Shown in pieces: positions 38,634 through 50,292 of a DNA stretch of 64,000 nucleotides (position 1 is the stretch's first letter; each line of letters starts with the position of its first letter). Source of the DNA: Nocardia huaxiensis (GTDB taxonomy: Bacteria; Actinomycetota; Actinomycetes; Mycobacteriales; Mycobacteriaceae). The DNA is taken from contig NZ_CP059399.1 in assembly GCF_013744875.1 (NCBI RefSeq), positions 6,820,001 to 6,884,000 on the forward strand. The letters run 5' to 3'. The position numbers were made by a program, and so were the translations under genes. The notes beneath the pieces were generated by a model. It did not search any database. It was not told the origin of the DNA and saw only the letters and a list, made by a program, of their open reading frames with translations.

Positions 38634-41615
38634 TCAGCGGGCGGCCTCGAGTTCGAGGGCGGGGCGGGAGGCCATGAGTGCGGTCCAGCGGGTAAGGGCG
38701 GCGTCGAAGTCCGGTATCTGGGTGCAGGCGGCGCGGTAGCACTCGGCGGCGTCGACATTGCGGCCCAGGTTTCGCAGGGCCGTGTAGCGGACGAGCAGGT
38801 TGTAGGTGTGGACGATGCCCATGCGGCCCGAATCGCGGGTGGCCTCGGCGCGTTCGGCTTGTTCGGCGGCCTGGGACAGACGCCCGGCGTTCAGGTGGGC
38901 CAGGGCGGCGCGGGCGTGGACGGCCGATTCGAAGCGGGTGCTGCCGGCGCGGCGGGCGGCGTGCAGGGCGGCGTCGAAGAGGTGGGAGCCGAGTTCGCCC
39001 TCGCCTTCGCGGCTCATGACCCAGGCGGCTTCGGTCAACGCCCACATGATGTTTCGGCGGGTGCCGGGATGGCTGTCGCCGACGACCGCGCGGGCGGCGG
39101 CGGCCAGGGAGTCGCGGTTGCGGCCGGCCGCCGAATACGCCTGTGCGAGGAAGGAATAGGCGACGCGGACGCATTCGGGACTGGAGCCGTTGCGGAACAG
39201 GCGCAGGGAATCGGCGAAATGCGCACTCGCCCTGGCCGGTTCCTGCTGGAAGAGATCGACGATGCCCGCGAAGACGTTGGTGGTGCCCGCCACCCACGGT
39301 TCGGTGTCGGGGTCGACGTCGGCGAGCAGCCGCCGCACGTGTTCGGCGCCGCGCACCGGATCGTTGAATTCGGCGACCTGCACGAAAACCAATGCGAGCC
39401 GGGCCCGCTGGGTCGCAATGGCGTTGCCGTCGGCCTCGGTGGCGCGGATCAGCTCCTCGAGCGCCTTCTCGATATCGACGGTGGCATCACTGGCCAGCAT
39501 GGTCTCCCCCACCGCCAGCGCCAGATCGGCGGCCAGGGTGCGGTGGTGCGCGGTGCCCGCGACGGCCAATCGGTACAGCGCCACCAGGTTTCGGCGCTCC
39601 ACCGTGAGGAAGTCCCGGGTGGCGTCCAGGTCGGCGAGCCGGGTGCCGGGATGCCCAGTGGGGGCCAGGCGCAGCCGCAGACCCGGATGCCGTACGCGCA
39701 GCACGGTTTTCATGGTGGCCAGGTAGTAGTCGAGCAGGCGGGCGGTCACATCCACATCACCGTCGTCGCCGGCGCGGCTGAGCGCGAACAGGCGCATGAG
39801 GTCGTGGTAGTGGTAGCGCCCGCGGCCGACGGTTTCGAGCATGCCGCGATCCACCAGTTCCTCGCACAGATCCTCGGCGACCGATTCGATGGTGTCGAGC
39901 ACGGCGGCGGTGGCGGCCAGCGGCAGATCCGGCAATTCCGCGACGGCCAGCATCCGGAAGGTCCGGGCCGCGGCGGGCGCGAGCTGTTCGTACCCGGCGC
40001 GGAAAGCGGCGGTCAGCGCCAGCTCGCCGGCCCGGAACCGGTCCAGGTCATGGCGTTCCACGGCGAGCCGCTCGGCCTCGGAGACGATGGTCCACTGTGG
40101 CCGCGCCGCGACGCGGGCGGCCACGATGCGCACCGCCATCGGCAGCAGCCCGCACAGTTCGACAATGCGCCGGGTCGCCTCGGGTTCGGCGGCCACCCGC
40201 TGCTGTCCCACGATGCGGGAGAACAGTTCCACCGCCTCCCCGGTTTCGAGAACCCGCAGCGCGGCCGAGTGCACCCCGGGCAGCGCGGTGAGCGGCCGCC
40301 GCGCGGTCACCAGCACCGCGCACCGGGGTTCACCAGGCAGCAATGGCACGACTTGCGCTGCGTCCCGGGCATTGTCGAGCAGCAGCAGCAACCGGCGACC
40401 GCTCACCGTGGAGCGAAACAGTGCCGCCCGCTCGTCCACGCCCACCGGAACCTGACGCTGCGGCACCCCGAGAGCACGCAGAAATGCGCCGAGCACCTGC
40501 CCGGGATGGGCCGGTTCGGAGCCCGCACCGTGCAGGTCCACATACAGCTGCCCGTCCGGATAATCCTCCCGAATCCGGTGTGCCACATGCAGAGCCAGCG
40601 CCGTCTTGCCGACGCCGCCCATCCCGGAAATGGCGACCAGCGCCTTCCTCCCCACGACACCCATCCCCGAGGTCACGGCCGGGGCGATCGCACCCGCGCG
40701 CACGCCGTCCTCCCCGGAAGCACCGGAGGAAACCGTGCCGCCCGCACCGCCGAGCTCCGCGCAGAGGTCGCGCACGAGTTCCTGGCGGCCGGTGAAATCG
40801 GCTGTGTCCGGGAGCAATTGGGCCGGTTTGAGGATGATGGTCCGGTCGGGCGCGGCGTCGGCGTCGGCGGGTGGCAGCTCGTCGGACAGGATTTGGCGGT
40901 GCAGTTCGAGCAGGGCGGGGCCGGGTTCGATGCCCTGTTCCGCGACCAGGAGGCGGCGGATGCGCTGGTATTCCTCCAGGGCTTCGGTGCGGCGGCCGGC
41001 GCGGTAGAGGGCGGTCATGAGCAGCCCGCGCAGGCGTTCGCCGAGCGGATCGCCGGAGATGAGCGCCACGAGATCGGCGATGGCGGACTGGTAGTCGCCG
41101 CGCTGCACGGCGATGTCGGCCAGATCCTCCTGCAGGACGCGGCGCAGTCGCCGCAGCCGGGCGCGTTCGGCGGCCGCCCACGGGCCGGGTACACCGGTCA
41201 GCGGGTCGCCGCGCCACAGCAGCAAGGCCGCACGCACTGAGGCTTCGGCGTGCTCGAGGTGACCGCCGGCGCGGGCGTGATCGGCTTCGGCGCGCAGGCT
41301 TTCGATGCGGTCGGCATCCAGTTCGAGCGGGCCGTCCAGGCGGTAGCCGCGCGACTCGGAGGACAGCAGCACCGAACCCGGTCGCACGGACAGGTGTTTG
41401 CGCAACGCCCAGGCGTAGTTGCGAAGCGCGCCGACGGCGGAGGACGGACGTTGCGCACCCCAGATGCCTTCGGCGAGTTCGTCCACCGACACCGTGCGAC
41501 CGCGAGCGAAGGCCAGCATGACCAGCGCCGCCCGCTGTTTGGGCGGCATGGGCGGGGTGGGCGCGCCGTCCGACATCAACTCGACCGGTCCGAGAACCGC
41601 CAGTTGCCATGCCAT
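38634..41615 (-). CDS. AfsR/SARP-family transcriptional regulator (BTAD-NB-ARC-TPR)
   Basis: A 993-residue STAND regulator. An OmpR-like winged helix (1-90; QRAALVMLAFARGRTVSVDEL) is followed by the BTAD domain (about 95-245), the NB-ARC ATPase with P-loop SGMGGVGKTAL (about 335) and LLLLLDNARD, and C-terminal TPR-like helices (about 650-990). Such proteins activate secondary metabolism or development genes in an ATP-dependent way. No biosynthetic cluster is visible next to it, so its targets lie elsewhere or are unknown. Confidence 0.93.
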   Translation of the reverse strand: MAWQLAVLGPVELMSDGAPTPPMPPKQRAALVMLAFARGRTVSVDELAEGIWGAQRPSSAVGALRNYAWALRKHLSVRPGSVLLSSESRGYRLDGPLELDADRIESLRAEADHARAGGHLEHAEASVRAALLLWRGDPLTGVPGPWAAAERARLRRLRRVLQEDLADIAVQRGDYQSAIADLVALISGDPLGERLRGLLMTALYRAGRRTEALEEYQRIRRLLVAEQGIEPGPALLELHRQILSDELPPADADAAPDRTIILKPAQLLPDTADFTGRQELVRDLCAELGGAGGTVSSGASGEDGVRAGAIAPAVTSGMGVVGRKALVAISGMGGVGKTALALHVAHRIREDYPDGQLYVDLHGAGSEPAHPGQVLGAFLRALGVPQRQVPVGVDERAALFRSTVSGRRLLLLLDNARDAAQVVPLLPGEPRCAVLVTARRPLTALPGVHSAALRVLETGEAVELFSRIVGQQRVAAEPEATRRIVELCGLLPMAVRIVAARVAARPQWTIVSEAERLAVERHDLDRFRAGELALTAAFRAGYEQLAPAAARTFRMLAVAELPDLPLAATAAVLDTIESVAEDLCEELVDRGMLETVGRGRYHYHDLMRLFALSRAGDDGDVDVTARLLDYYLATMKTVLRVRHPGLRLRLAPTGHPGTRLADLDATRDFLTVERRNLVALYRLAVAGTAHHRTLAADLALAVGETMLASDATVDIEKALEELIRATEADGNAIATQRARLALVFVQVAEFNDPVRGAEHVRRLLADVDPDTEPWVAGTTNVFAGIVDLFQQEPARASAHFADSLRLFRNGSSPECVRVAYSFLAQAYSAAGRNRDSLAAAARAVVGDSHPGTRRNIMWALTEAAWVMSREGEGELGSHLFDAALHAARRAGSTRFESAVHARAALAHLNAGRLSQAAEQAERAEATRDSGRMGIVHTYNLLVRYTALRNLGRNVDAAECYRAACTQIPDFDAALTRWTALMASRPALELEAAR

Positions 41616-41763
41616 TGCCTACCACCTCATCACGCCACGGACATTCGACGACCGGGACAGCTACCGTTCGTCGCGCAGAAACTACCGTTCGTCGCGTGAT
41701 CGTTTCATGATCCGAGCTCACGATGCCAACCGGGATGGGACGCCCATCCCGATGGCTGGAACA

Positions 41764-42381
41764 TCACACACTGCGGTCGAGCGCGAAGACCGTCCGCACA
41801 TCCTCCGGCTCGCCGGTGGCCTCGAGCCGGACCTCGTTGCGGCCGAAGGCATGCAGCAGCAGCTCCGAGGGCGGACCGGCCAGCACCACCGTGCGCTCAC
41901 CGGCCTTGTGCGCGACGGTGCGGCGGCCGTCCGGCGTCGCGAGCGCGACGGTAACCGGTGATTTGCGATAGGCCATGCGGGCCATCCCGGTCAGGACTTT
42001 CCACAGCCGGGCCTCGTCGGCCTCGGACAGCGTGCGCGGTTCCCAGCCGGGGCTGCCGCGGCGCACATCCTCGTGGTGGACGAACATTTCGGTGAGGTTC
42101 ATGAGGGCGTCCACCGGGCGCAGGTAGAACGGCGGGCCGCTGCGGACCTCGTCGAGCAGCTGCGGGAAGGGGCGCTTGACCACCTTGTCCTGCACCCGAT
42201 TCAGGTAGGGCTCGAACGGTTTGAGGAGGATGCCGGGGGCGGCGTCGGGGCGGCGTTCCCGGACGATCAGGTGCGCCGCGAGATCTCGCACCGTCCACTC
42301 GCCGCACAGGGTGGGCGCGTCGGGGCCGATCGCGGCCATCGCCTCCACCAGTGCCTGCCGTTCCCTCTGGGCCATGCTCAT
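41764..42381 (-). CDS. TIGR03085-type metal-binding / maleylpyruvate isomerase-like protein
   Basis: A 205-residue protein of the DinB/maleylpyruvate-isomerase-like four-helix family, close to the actinobacterial TIGR03085 group. ERQALVEAMAAIGPDAPTLCGEWTVRDLAAHLIVRE is diagnostic, with His residues later (FVHHEDVRRG) completing a likely metal site. The ATG at 42381 has TAGGG eight bases upstream. Function is unknown; mycothiol-linked chemistry is known for some relatives. Confidence 0.85.
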   Translation of the reverse strand: MSMAQRERQALVEAMAAIGPDAPTLCGEWTVRDLAAHLIVRERRPDAAPGILLKPFEPYLNRVQDKVVKRPFPQLLDEVRSGPPFYLRPVDALMNLTEMFVHHEDVRRGSPGWEPRTLSEADEARLWKVLTGMARMAYRKSPVTVALATPDGRRTVAHKAGERTVVLAGPPSELLLHAFGRNEVRLEATGEPEDVRTVFALDRSV

Positions 42382-42551
42382 GTAGGAAACCCTAACCCGA
42401 CCGTCCAGTGCTGCGCACGGTGCGGTTCGAGGGGCCGTGACGTGGCCTTTAAGTGAACCATCCGGTCGGCGATAAGTCCGCCCGCAGAAGGTGAAGCCGG
42501 TTTCAGATGTGGGGAGCATCCGGCAAACCTGTTGAACGCTTATCGATTTCC

Positions 42552-42569
42552 AATTGGCGACCGCCAATT
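42552..42569. promoter_or_regulatory. 18-bp perfect dyad upstream of the DUF4189 gene
   Basis: AATTGGCG - AC - CGCCAATT: perfect 8-base arms, 66 bases before the TTG start at 42635, in the gap between divergent genes. It is likely a repressor site for one or both. No cognate regulator lies next to it. Confidence 0.5.
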
Positions 42570-42634
42570 TGGCTCGGTGGCAAAACTATTCGGAAGTCCA
42601 CGGGTGGGTTCCGAAGTACCGGAAGGACACAACC

Positions 42635-43018
42635 TTGAAAAAGCTCGTCGGCAGCGCCGCATTGTTCGCGGCAGCCGGATCACTGCTCATCGGCACCGCG
42701 ACACCGGCCCAAGCCTATGCCACCAATTACGGGGCCATCGCGTTCTCGTCGTCGGCCGGCAAGATCGGCTGGTCGTCGGACTTTCCCGACGCCGCCTCGG
42801 CCGCCTCGCAGGCGATCGGCGAATGCAATCGCAGCGATTGCAAGGTGGTGGCGCGGTTCTCCAACGGCTGCGGGGCGGTCGCGTACTCGCGGGCCAAGGG
42901 CACCTACACCTTCGGGGCGGCCAGCAATCTGCGCACGGCGCGCAAACAGGCGCTCAACCGCAACAACGGTGACGCCACCATCACGCACTGGAACTGCACC
43001 AGTGGCTACGAGTCCTGA
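42635..43018 (+). CDS. Secreted DUF4189 domain protein
   Basis: A 127-residue exported protein. The signal peptide (KKLVGSAALFAAAGSLLIG, cleaved after PAQA) precedes a DUF4189 domain with YGAIAFSSSAGKIGW, four Cys likely forming two disulphides (ECNRSDCKVV, NGCGAV, WNCTSG). I chose the TTG at 42635 because GGAAGG lies eight bases upstream and the signal peptide starts there. Upstream in-frame codons add a non-signal-like leader. It is followed 28 bases later by another TTG-started secreted protein. Confidence 0.8.
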   Translation: MKKLVGSAALFAAAGSLLIGTATPAQAYATNYGAIAFSSSAGKIGWSSDFPDAASAASQAIGECNRSDCKVVARFSNGCGAVAYSRAKGTYTFGAASNLRTARKQALNRNNGDATITHWNCTSGYES

Positions 43019-43046
43019 TCCCGCCTCATCCCAGGAGAGAATTCCG

Positions 43047-43577
43047 TTGAAGCACACCCTGTTCCGCGTCACCGCCGCCCTCATGCTGGCCGGCTCGGCG
43101 CTCGCCGTGACCGCGTGCGGCTCGAACGACACGACCACGCCGGGCACCACCGCCTTCGACGGCGGCACCGACGGCGAGAGCCAGGTCGCCGCCCCGGCGC
43201 CGTCCACCACGGCCGCGCCGAACCTGGCCACGCCGACCGTGGCCGAACTGAACGAGAAGATCACCAAGGCGTTCGACGCCTCCATCGACCCCAAGACCAA
43301 GGTCGAATGGGTCGAGAACGCCGGGCAGGACCCGCAATTGGTGACCAAGCTCGTCGACGCCGCCAAGCAGAACGACGTCACCGTCGAGATCGTCAGCGTC
43401 GGGCAGCCCAAGGACGGCAAACTCACCGCCGACGCGAAACTCACCATCGCCGGGAAGCCGGTCGAGAACGCCACCGTCGCCTTCGTCGCCGAGGGCAACG
43501 AGTGGAAGGTCGACCACGCCTTCGCCTGCACCATCGTGCAGTCCGCCAAGCTCGACTCCGCCGCCTGCCAGGAGTGA
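43047..43577 (+). CDS. Lipoprotein with MTB12-like domain
   Basis: A 176-residue lipoprotein. The signal peptide (FRVTAALMLAGSALAVTAC) places the lipidated Cys near residue 24, followed by a Thr/Ala/Pro linker. The C-terminal domain (about 65-176) resembles the low-molecular-weight antigen MTB12 family (ELNEKITKAFDASIDPKTK, AFVAEGNEWKVDHAFAC). The TTG start at 43047 has AGGAGAG at good spacing; no nearby ATG or GTG is in frame. It is probably cotranscribed with the DUF4189 gene. Confidence 0.78.
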   Translation: MKHTLFRVTAALMLAGSALAVTACGSNDTTTPGTTAFDGGTDGESQVAAPAPSTTAAPNLATPTVAELNEKITKAFDASIDPKTKVEWVENAGQDPQLVTKLVDAAKQNDVTVEIVSVGQPKDGKLTADAKLTIAGKPVENATVAFVAEGNEWKVDHAFACTIVQSAKLDSAACQE

Positions 43578-43602
43578 TCGGACTCGTGTAGTCCTCCACG
43601 AC

Positions 43603-43647
43603 AACGAAGCGCCCCAGCAGCGGAAGCTACTGGGGCGCTTCGTTTTT
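43603..43647. terminator. Rho-independent terminator with T-run
   Basis: AACGAAGCGCCCCAG pairs perfectly with CTGGGGCGCTTCGTT around a 12-base loop and is followed by TTT on the plus strand. It lies between the lipoprotein gene and the convergent RNase J gene. Confidence 0.92.
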
Positions 43648-43659
43648 CGAGCTTCGCAG

Positions 43660-46613
<2,954 letters not shown>

Positions 46614-46689
46614 TCACCTGAGCGACATTTGCATCGTTATACCCGAAGCGACCCGCAGGCGACGGTGATTCGCGCCGCTTTGCTGATCA

Positions 46690-46742
46690 TGACGTCAAAA
46701 CTTTGCTGGCGTGATGTCAGATGTGACGCCACACTGGTGTCA
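46690..46742. promoter_or_regulatory. Four phased TGAYGYCA-like boxes before the RHH gene
   Basis: TGACGTCA (46690), TGATGTCA (46712), TGACGCCA (46724) and TGGTGTCA (46735) all read in the same direction. Start-to-start distances are 22, 12 and 11, about two, one and one helical turns. The last box ends in the A of the ATG. Tandem boxes on one face of DNA suit cooperative ribbon-helix-helix binding. Confidence 0.6.
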
Positions 46743-47197
46743 TGGATTTGAACAAGTACACCGATCAATTGCGCGCGAACCTCGTCGCCGCGGCTGCGCT
46801 CGGCGATGAGAAAACGCAGGCCACCGCGGCGGCCCTGGCCGCGGCCACCGAGAACTCGGCGCGGCTGGTGCTGCTGGCGGCACTGTCCGATCTGGCGGGC
46901 GAGGTCAATGCCACGCTCACCGATCGCACGGTGCACGTGTCGGTCAACGGCGCCGACGCGCACGTGGACGTCCGCAAGACCCCTGGCGAGGACGAGGATC
47001 GCCAGCCCAGCTTCGAGGAGATGACCGGCGATATCAGCCGCGTCACCCTGCGGCTGGTCGAGAAGCTCAAGGCCAGCGCCGAGGACGCGGCCGCGCAGAG
47101 CGGGCAGTCGCTGAACTCCTGGCTGGGGTCGGCGGTGCAGAACGCGCTGCGCGATCAGATGAAGCGAGGCGGGCCGGGGCGCTGCGACACCCCGTGA
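46742..47197 (+). CDS. HicB-like / ribbon-helix-helix regulator (no toxin partner seen)
   Basis: A 151-residue protein. Helical N-terminus (1-65), a central strand region (RTVHVSVNGADAHVDV), and a C-terminal stretch SGQSLNSWLGSAVQNALRDQ that looks like an Arc/HicB-type ribbon-helix-helix motif. HicB antitoxins have this order. No HicA-type small toxin gene is visible on either side, so it may act alone as a DNA-binding protein. Four repeated boxes sit directly in front of it. The tail GGPGRCDTP is unstructured. Confidence 0.65.
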   Translation: MDLNKYTDQLRANLVAAAALGDEKTQATAAALAAATENSARLVLLAALSDLAGEVNATLTDRTVHVSVNGADAHVDVRKTPGEDEDRQPSFEEMTGDISRVTLRLVEKLKASAEDAAAQSGQSLNSWLGSAVQNALRDQMKRGGPGRCDTP

Positions 47198-47209
47198 GCG
47201 TTGCGGCCG

Positions 47210-48256
47210 TCAGTCGTCCCAGACCGTGACCTTGCCGTCGGTGTCGATGTCTGTGCGGCGGTCGTGTTCCGGCGACTGCGCGAGCACGGTGGCCAGGACG
47301 CGGCGGCCCAGGGGCAGCACGCGGACCGTCACCGAACCAGCGTTGGCGGCATCCAATTCCTTTGTGGCGGCATCGATTACGCGTTTTCGCACCCACTCCG
47401 GGACGCCCGCGAAACCGCCGTCGTCGAGCAGTATCACCTCGACGCCGCGACCGCGAGCTCCGCGAGCCGCGCCACTGAGTTCATCGGTGACGAGCTGAGG
47501 TGCGCGCAGGCCGTCGCGCAGTTCGGCTTCCAGGAGCCGGCATTCCTCGCGTTCGGCGGCGGTCAGTTCCACACCGTCGGCAATGCGTTCCAGGATGGGG
47601 CGGGCCACTCGATCCAGGCGGGCCAGCTGCCGGGTGCGTTCACTGTCGGCGGCGGCCATTGTCGCCTCCGCTGCGGCCCGCATCATGGCGTCCTCGCGCA
47701 GAATGCGCAGCGAACGCTGCATGGGTCGCATGACAGCCGCGAAAACCGAGATGGCGGCGACCGTTCCGACCGGGACGAGCGTGCCCGCGACGGTGCGCGA
47801 GGGCAGCTGCTGCCCGATTCCGGCCAGAACCAGCACGCCCGCGACCCCGGCCACGCCCGCCCAGGCCGTGCGAACCCGGCCGCGCAGCACGAGCACCGCG
47901 AAGACATAGGAAGACGCGAACGCCGACCACACCGACTGATGGACATGGTCCGGCGACGGGCTCATGACCGTCAAAGCCGTCGCCAAAGGTGCTGCCGCCG
48001 CGGCGAACAACGCCACCGGCAGCGGCAGCGGATCGACCGGAATCACCAGCACCAGCGCACCCGCGGCCAGCATGAGCGCCATGCCCAGCAGCGCCGCCCA
48101 CATCGGCGACTGCCCGACATGCCGGAGCATGTACAGCGCGATGGTCGCTTCCAGAATCAGCAGGAACAGCCAGGCGGTGCGGCCGCGCAAGCCGAGCAGG
48201 TCGCGCAGGCCGAACCGGGGGTCCAGTTCCGCCGGGCGGGTGTCAACGGGAACCAT
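47210..48256 (-). CDS. Membrane protein resembling a degenerate histidine kinase
   Basis: A 348-residue protein. About five hydrophobic helices (25-180) are followed by a cytoplasmic helical pair (RPMQRSLRILREDAMMRAA, RQLARLDRVARPILERIADG) that sits where a kinase dimerisation helix would be. There is no phospho-acceptor His and no ATP-binding N, G1 or G2 box; the C-terminal domain is a shrunken alpha/beta remnant. The ATG at 48256 has GGGG at 5-base spacing and overlaps the true kinase gene by 14 bases. It is likely an accessory pseudokinase subunit. Confidence 0.75.
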   Translation of the reverse strand: MVPVDTRPAELDPRFGLRDLLGLRGRTAWLFLLILEATIALYMLRHVGQSPMWAALLGMALMLAAGALVLVIPVDPLPLPVALFAAAAAPLATALTVMSPSPDHVHQSVWSAFASSYVFAVLVLRGRVRTAWAGVAGVAGVLVLAGIGQQLPSRTVAGTLVPVGTVAAISVFAAVMRPMQRSLRILREDAMMRAAAEATMAAADSERTRQLARLDRVARPILERIADGVELTAAEREECRLLEAELRDGLRAPQLVTDELSGAARGARGRGVEVILLDDGGFAGVPEWVRKRVIDAATKELDAANAGSVTVRVLPLGRRVLATVLAQSPEHDRRTDIDTDGKVTVWDD

Positions 48257-49535
48257 CGCCACCCCACACCAGAGTCACCGTGGTGCCCTCCCCCGGCTGG
48301 GATTCCACGAACGCCGAGCCACCGGCCAACTGCCGCATACGGCCGAGAATGCTCATGGAGATGCCGAGCCGGTCGGCGGAGACCGCGGCAAGGTCGAAAC
48401 CCGCTCCGTCATCGGTGAATACGATGCGAATGCTGCCCGCGCTGACGGTGGCCGTCACGGTGCGGCGGACTTCACGACCGGGCAGGGACGCGTGGCGCAG
48501 GCTGTTGCGCACCGCCTCGGTGAGCGCGGCGGCGATGGTGCTCGCCGAATGCACCGGCATGCGCAGGTCGTCGTAGCCGGGCCAGGTGCGGGTGGCGAAC
48601 CGGATACCCGGATTCACCTCCTGCACCGCCGAGCGCAGGAACAGCACCGCCGAGCGGGCATCGAGCAGATCGGGATCGCTGACGTCGCCACGCACCTCCT
48701 CCAACTGCTCGAGGGTGCGTTCGGCTTGCCGGCGCAGCACATCGGAAGAGGTTCCGGCACGGGAGGCTTCGAGCAGGGTCGAAAGCACGGCATCGTGGAT
48801 GAGCGCGGCGAAACGGGCGCGCTCGCGATCCCGCGCCTGGGCCGCGGCCTGAGCGGCGGCGCGACGGCTGGCGATCGCGGATTCACGGTCGACGCGGGCG
48901 GCCGCACCGGTCGCGGCGGTGCCGCACCAGACGAACAGCGCCGCCAAACCCGCTGAGCGCAGGAAGTTCTCGACGACCAGCGTGGGCGTGATGTCCGCGA
49001 CCGTGTAGACGGTGGCCAGCGCCGCCGACGACGCCGACACCAGCAGATAGGCGACGGTGAGCCGGGTCGGCCAGGCCAGCACGGCGGCCGTCACCGCCAG
49101 GGCCGTCACCCGGTACGGCCACACCGTGGACGAATCCACCGTGTGCGCTTCCAGCACGAACGGAATGCTCGCCAGCACCAGCAGGTGACTGAGTGCGCCG
49201 CAACCGGATACGAATCGAATGGCCCGCGACCCGGCGACGGCCGACACCACGGCCAGGATCGGATACCAGCCGAAGGTGAAGACCATCGCCGCGATCGTCC
49301 ACCAGCCGGGCGCCAGCCGGCCCTGCTGTGCGATCTCGGGCAGTTCGACACCGCCGACGATCATCCCGGCAATGCCGATGGAGATGCCGAGGCGTCGCAT
49401 GATCCGGTCGTAGGCGGCGGTGGCCGGATCTTCGGCGACCGTGATGCCGCCGCGCATCATTCGTGGCAGAAACGCCGCGACCGCGGAGATCGAACGCTGT
49501 GCGGGCGCGGTGTCGACTGCGCCGGTTGCGGTCAT
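48243..49535 (-). CDS. Sensor histidine kinase (HisKA_3/NarL type)
   Basis: A 430-residue membrane kinase. An N-terminal region of about six helices (50-215) precedes the HisKA_3 dimerisation helix with the phospho-acceptor His in FAALIHDAVLSTLLE. The HATPase domain has N box LTEAVRNSLRHA, G1 DDGAGFD and a G2-like RLGISMSILGRM. The ATG at 49535 overlaps the response regulator stop by ATGA; an upstream in-frame start at 49568 was not used. It phosphorylates the adjacent response regulator. The input signal is unknown. Confidence 0.92.
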   Translation of the reverse strand: MTATGAVDTAPAQRSISAVAAFLPRMMRGGITVAEDPATAAYDRIMRRLGISIGIAGMIVGGVELPEIAQQGRLAPGWWTIAAMVFTFGWYPILAVVSAVAGSRAIRFVSGCGALSHLLVLASIPFVLEAHTVDSSTVWPYRVTALAVTAAVLAWPTRLTVAYLLVSASSAALATVYTVADITPTLVVENFLRSAGLAALFVWCGTAATGAAARVDRESAIASRRAAAQAAAQARDRERARFAALIHDAVLSTLLEASRAGTSSDVLRRQAERTLEQLEEVRGDVSDPDLLDARSAVLFLRSAVQEVNPGIRFATRTWPGYDDLRMPVHSASTIAAALTEAVRNSLRHASLPGREVRRTVTATVSAGSIRIVFTDDGAGFDLAAVSADRLGISMSILGRMRQLAGGSAFVESQPGEGTTVTLVWGGDGSR

Positions 49536-50212
49536 GCCCGGGGACGCCGTTCCGGCACGGGCAGCCACCCGTCCTCGACCGCGCGCTTGTACAGATCGGT
49601 TTTGGTGGGTGCGGGACGCCCGGCATCGGCGTACTTCTGCCGGATTCGCCCGAGGTAGTCGTTGACCGTCTGCTCCGACAGCTTGGTCATGCGCGCCACC
49701 CGCGACGCCTTCTCGCCGGAGGCGTACAGCGTCAGCACCTCCTGCTGTCGCTTGCTCAACCCCACATCCGACAGCTGCGGGTCACCGTCGATGGCGGCCG
49801 CCCAGTCGGTGGTCACCACCTGTTCGCCGTGGGCCGCGGCGCGCACCGCCGCCACCACGGTCGGCACATCCTCGGACTTGCGCACCACACCCAGCACGCC
49901 CGCCCGGGCGGCAGACCGCACCAGGAACGGATTGTCCGCCCCGGTGAACACCAGCACCTCGATCCCCCGGTCGCGCAGCGCCCGCACATTGTCCTCCGGC
50001 GAAGACCCGTCGGCGAGCCGCAGATCCAACACCACCAGATCCAATTGCGGTGCACCAGAAAGCAATTCCGCCACCGTGCCCGCCGTGCTCACCAATTCCA
50101 GATCGGCTTCCGGCGCCAGCATGGCCGCCAATCCCATCGCCACCGACTCATGGTCTTCGACCAACCCGATACGGCGGATACCCGAATCCTGCGCCTCCAC
50201 GGCGGCCGTCAC
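49532..50212 (-). CDS. LuxR/NarL-type response regulator
   Basis: A 226-residue regulator. The receiver domain (about 13-130) has the phospho-acceptor Asp63 in VVLDLRLAD and acidic residues near VEDHE. The LuxR helix-turn-helix (about 150-205; LSKRQQEVLTLYASGEKASRVARMTKLSEQTV) binds DNA. It is the first gene of an RR-kinase-pseudokinase operon joined by overlapping starts and stops. Confidence 0.93.
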   Translation of the reverse strand: MTAAVEAQDSGIRRIGLVEDHESVAMGLAAMLAPEADLELVSTAGTVAELLSGAPQLDLVVLDLRLADGSSPEDNVRALRDRGIEVLVFTGADNPFLVRSAARAGVLGVVRKSEDVPTVVAAVRAAAHGEQVVTTDWAAAIDGDPQLSDVGLSKRQQEVLTLYASGEKASRVARMTKLSEQTVNDYLGRIRQKYADAGRPAPTKTDLYKRAVEDGWLPVPERRPRA

Positions 50213-50292
50213 CTCATTCCCACTCCCGACACGTCGACTCCGAGTATGACGGTAAGGGCGGCAAATCCGTCAGCCACCAGAATTCGGGGGAA

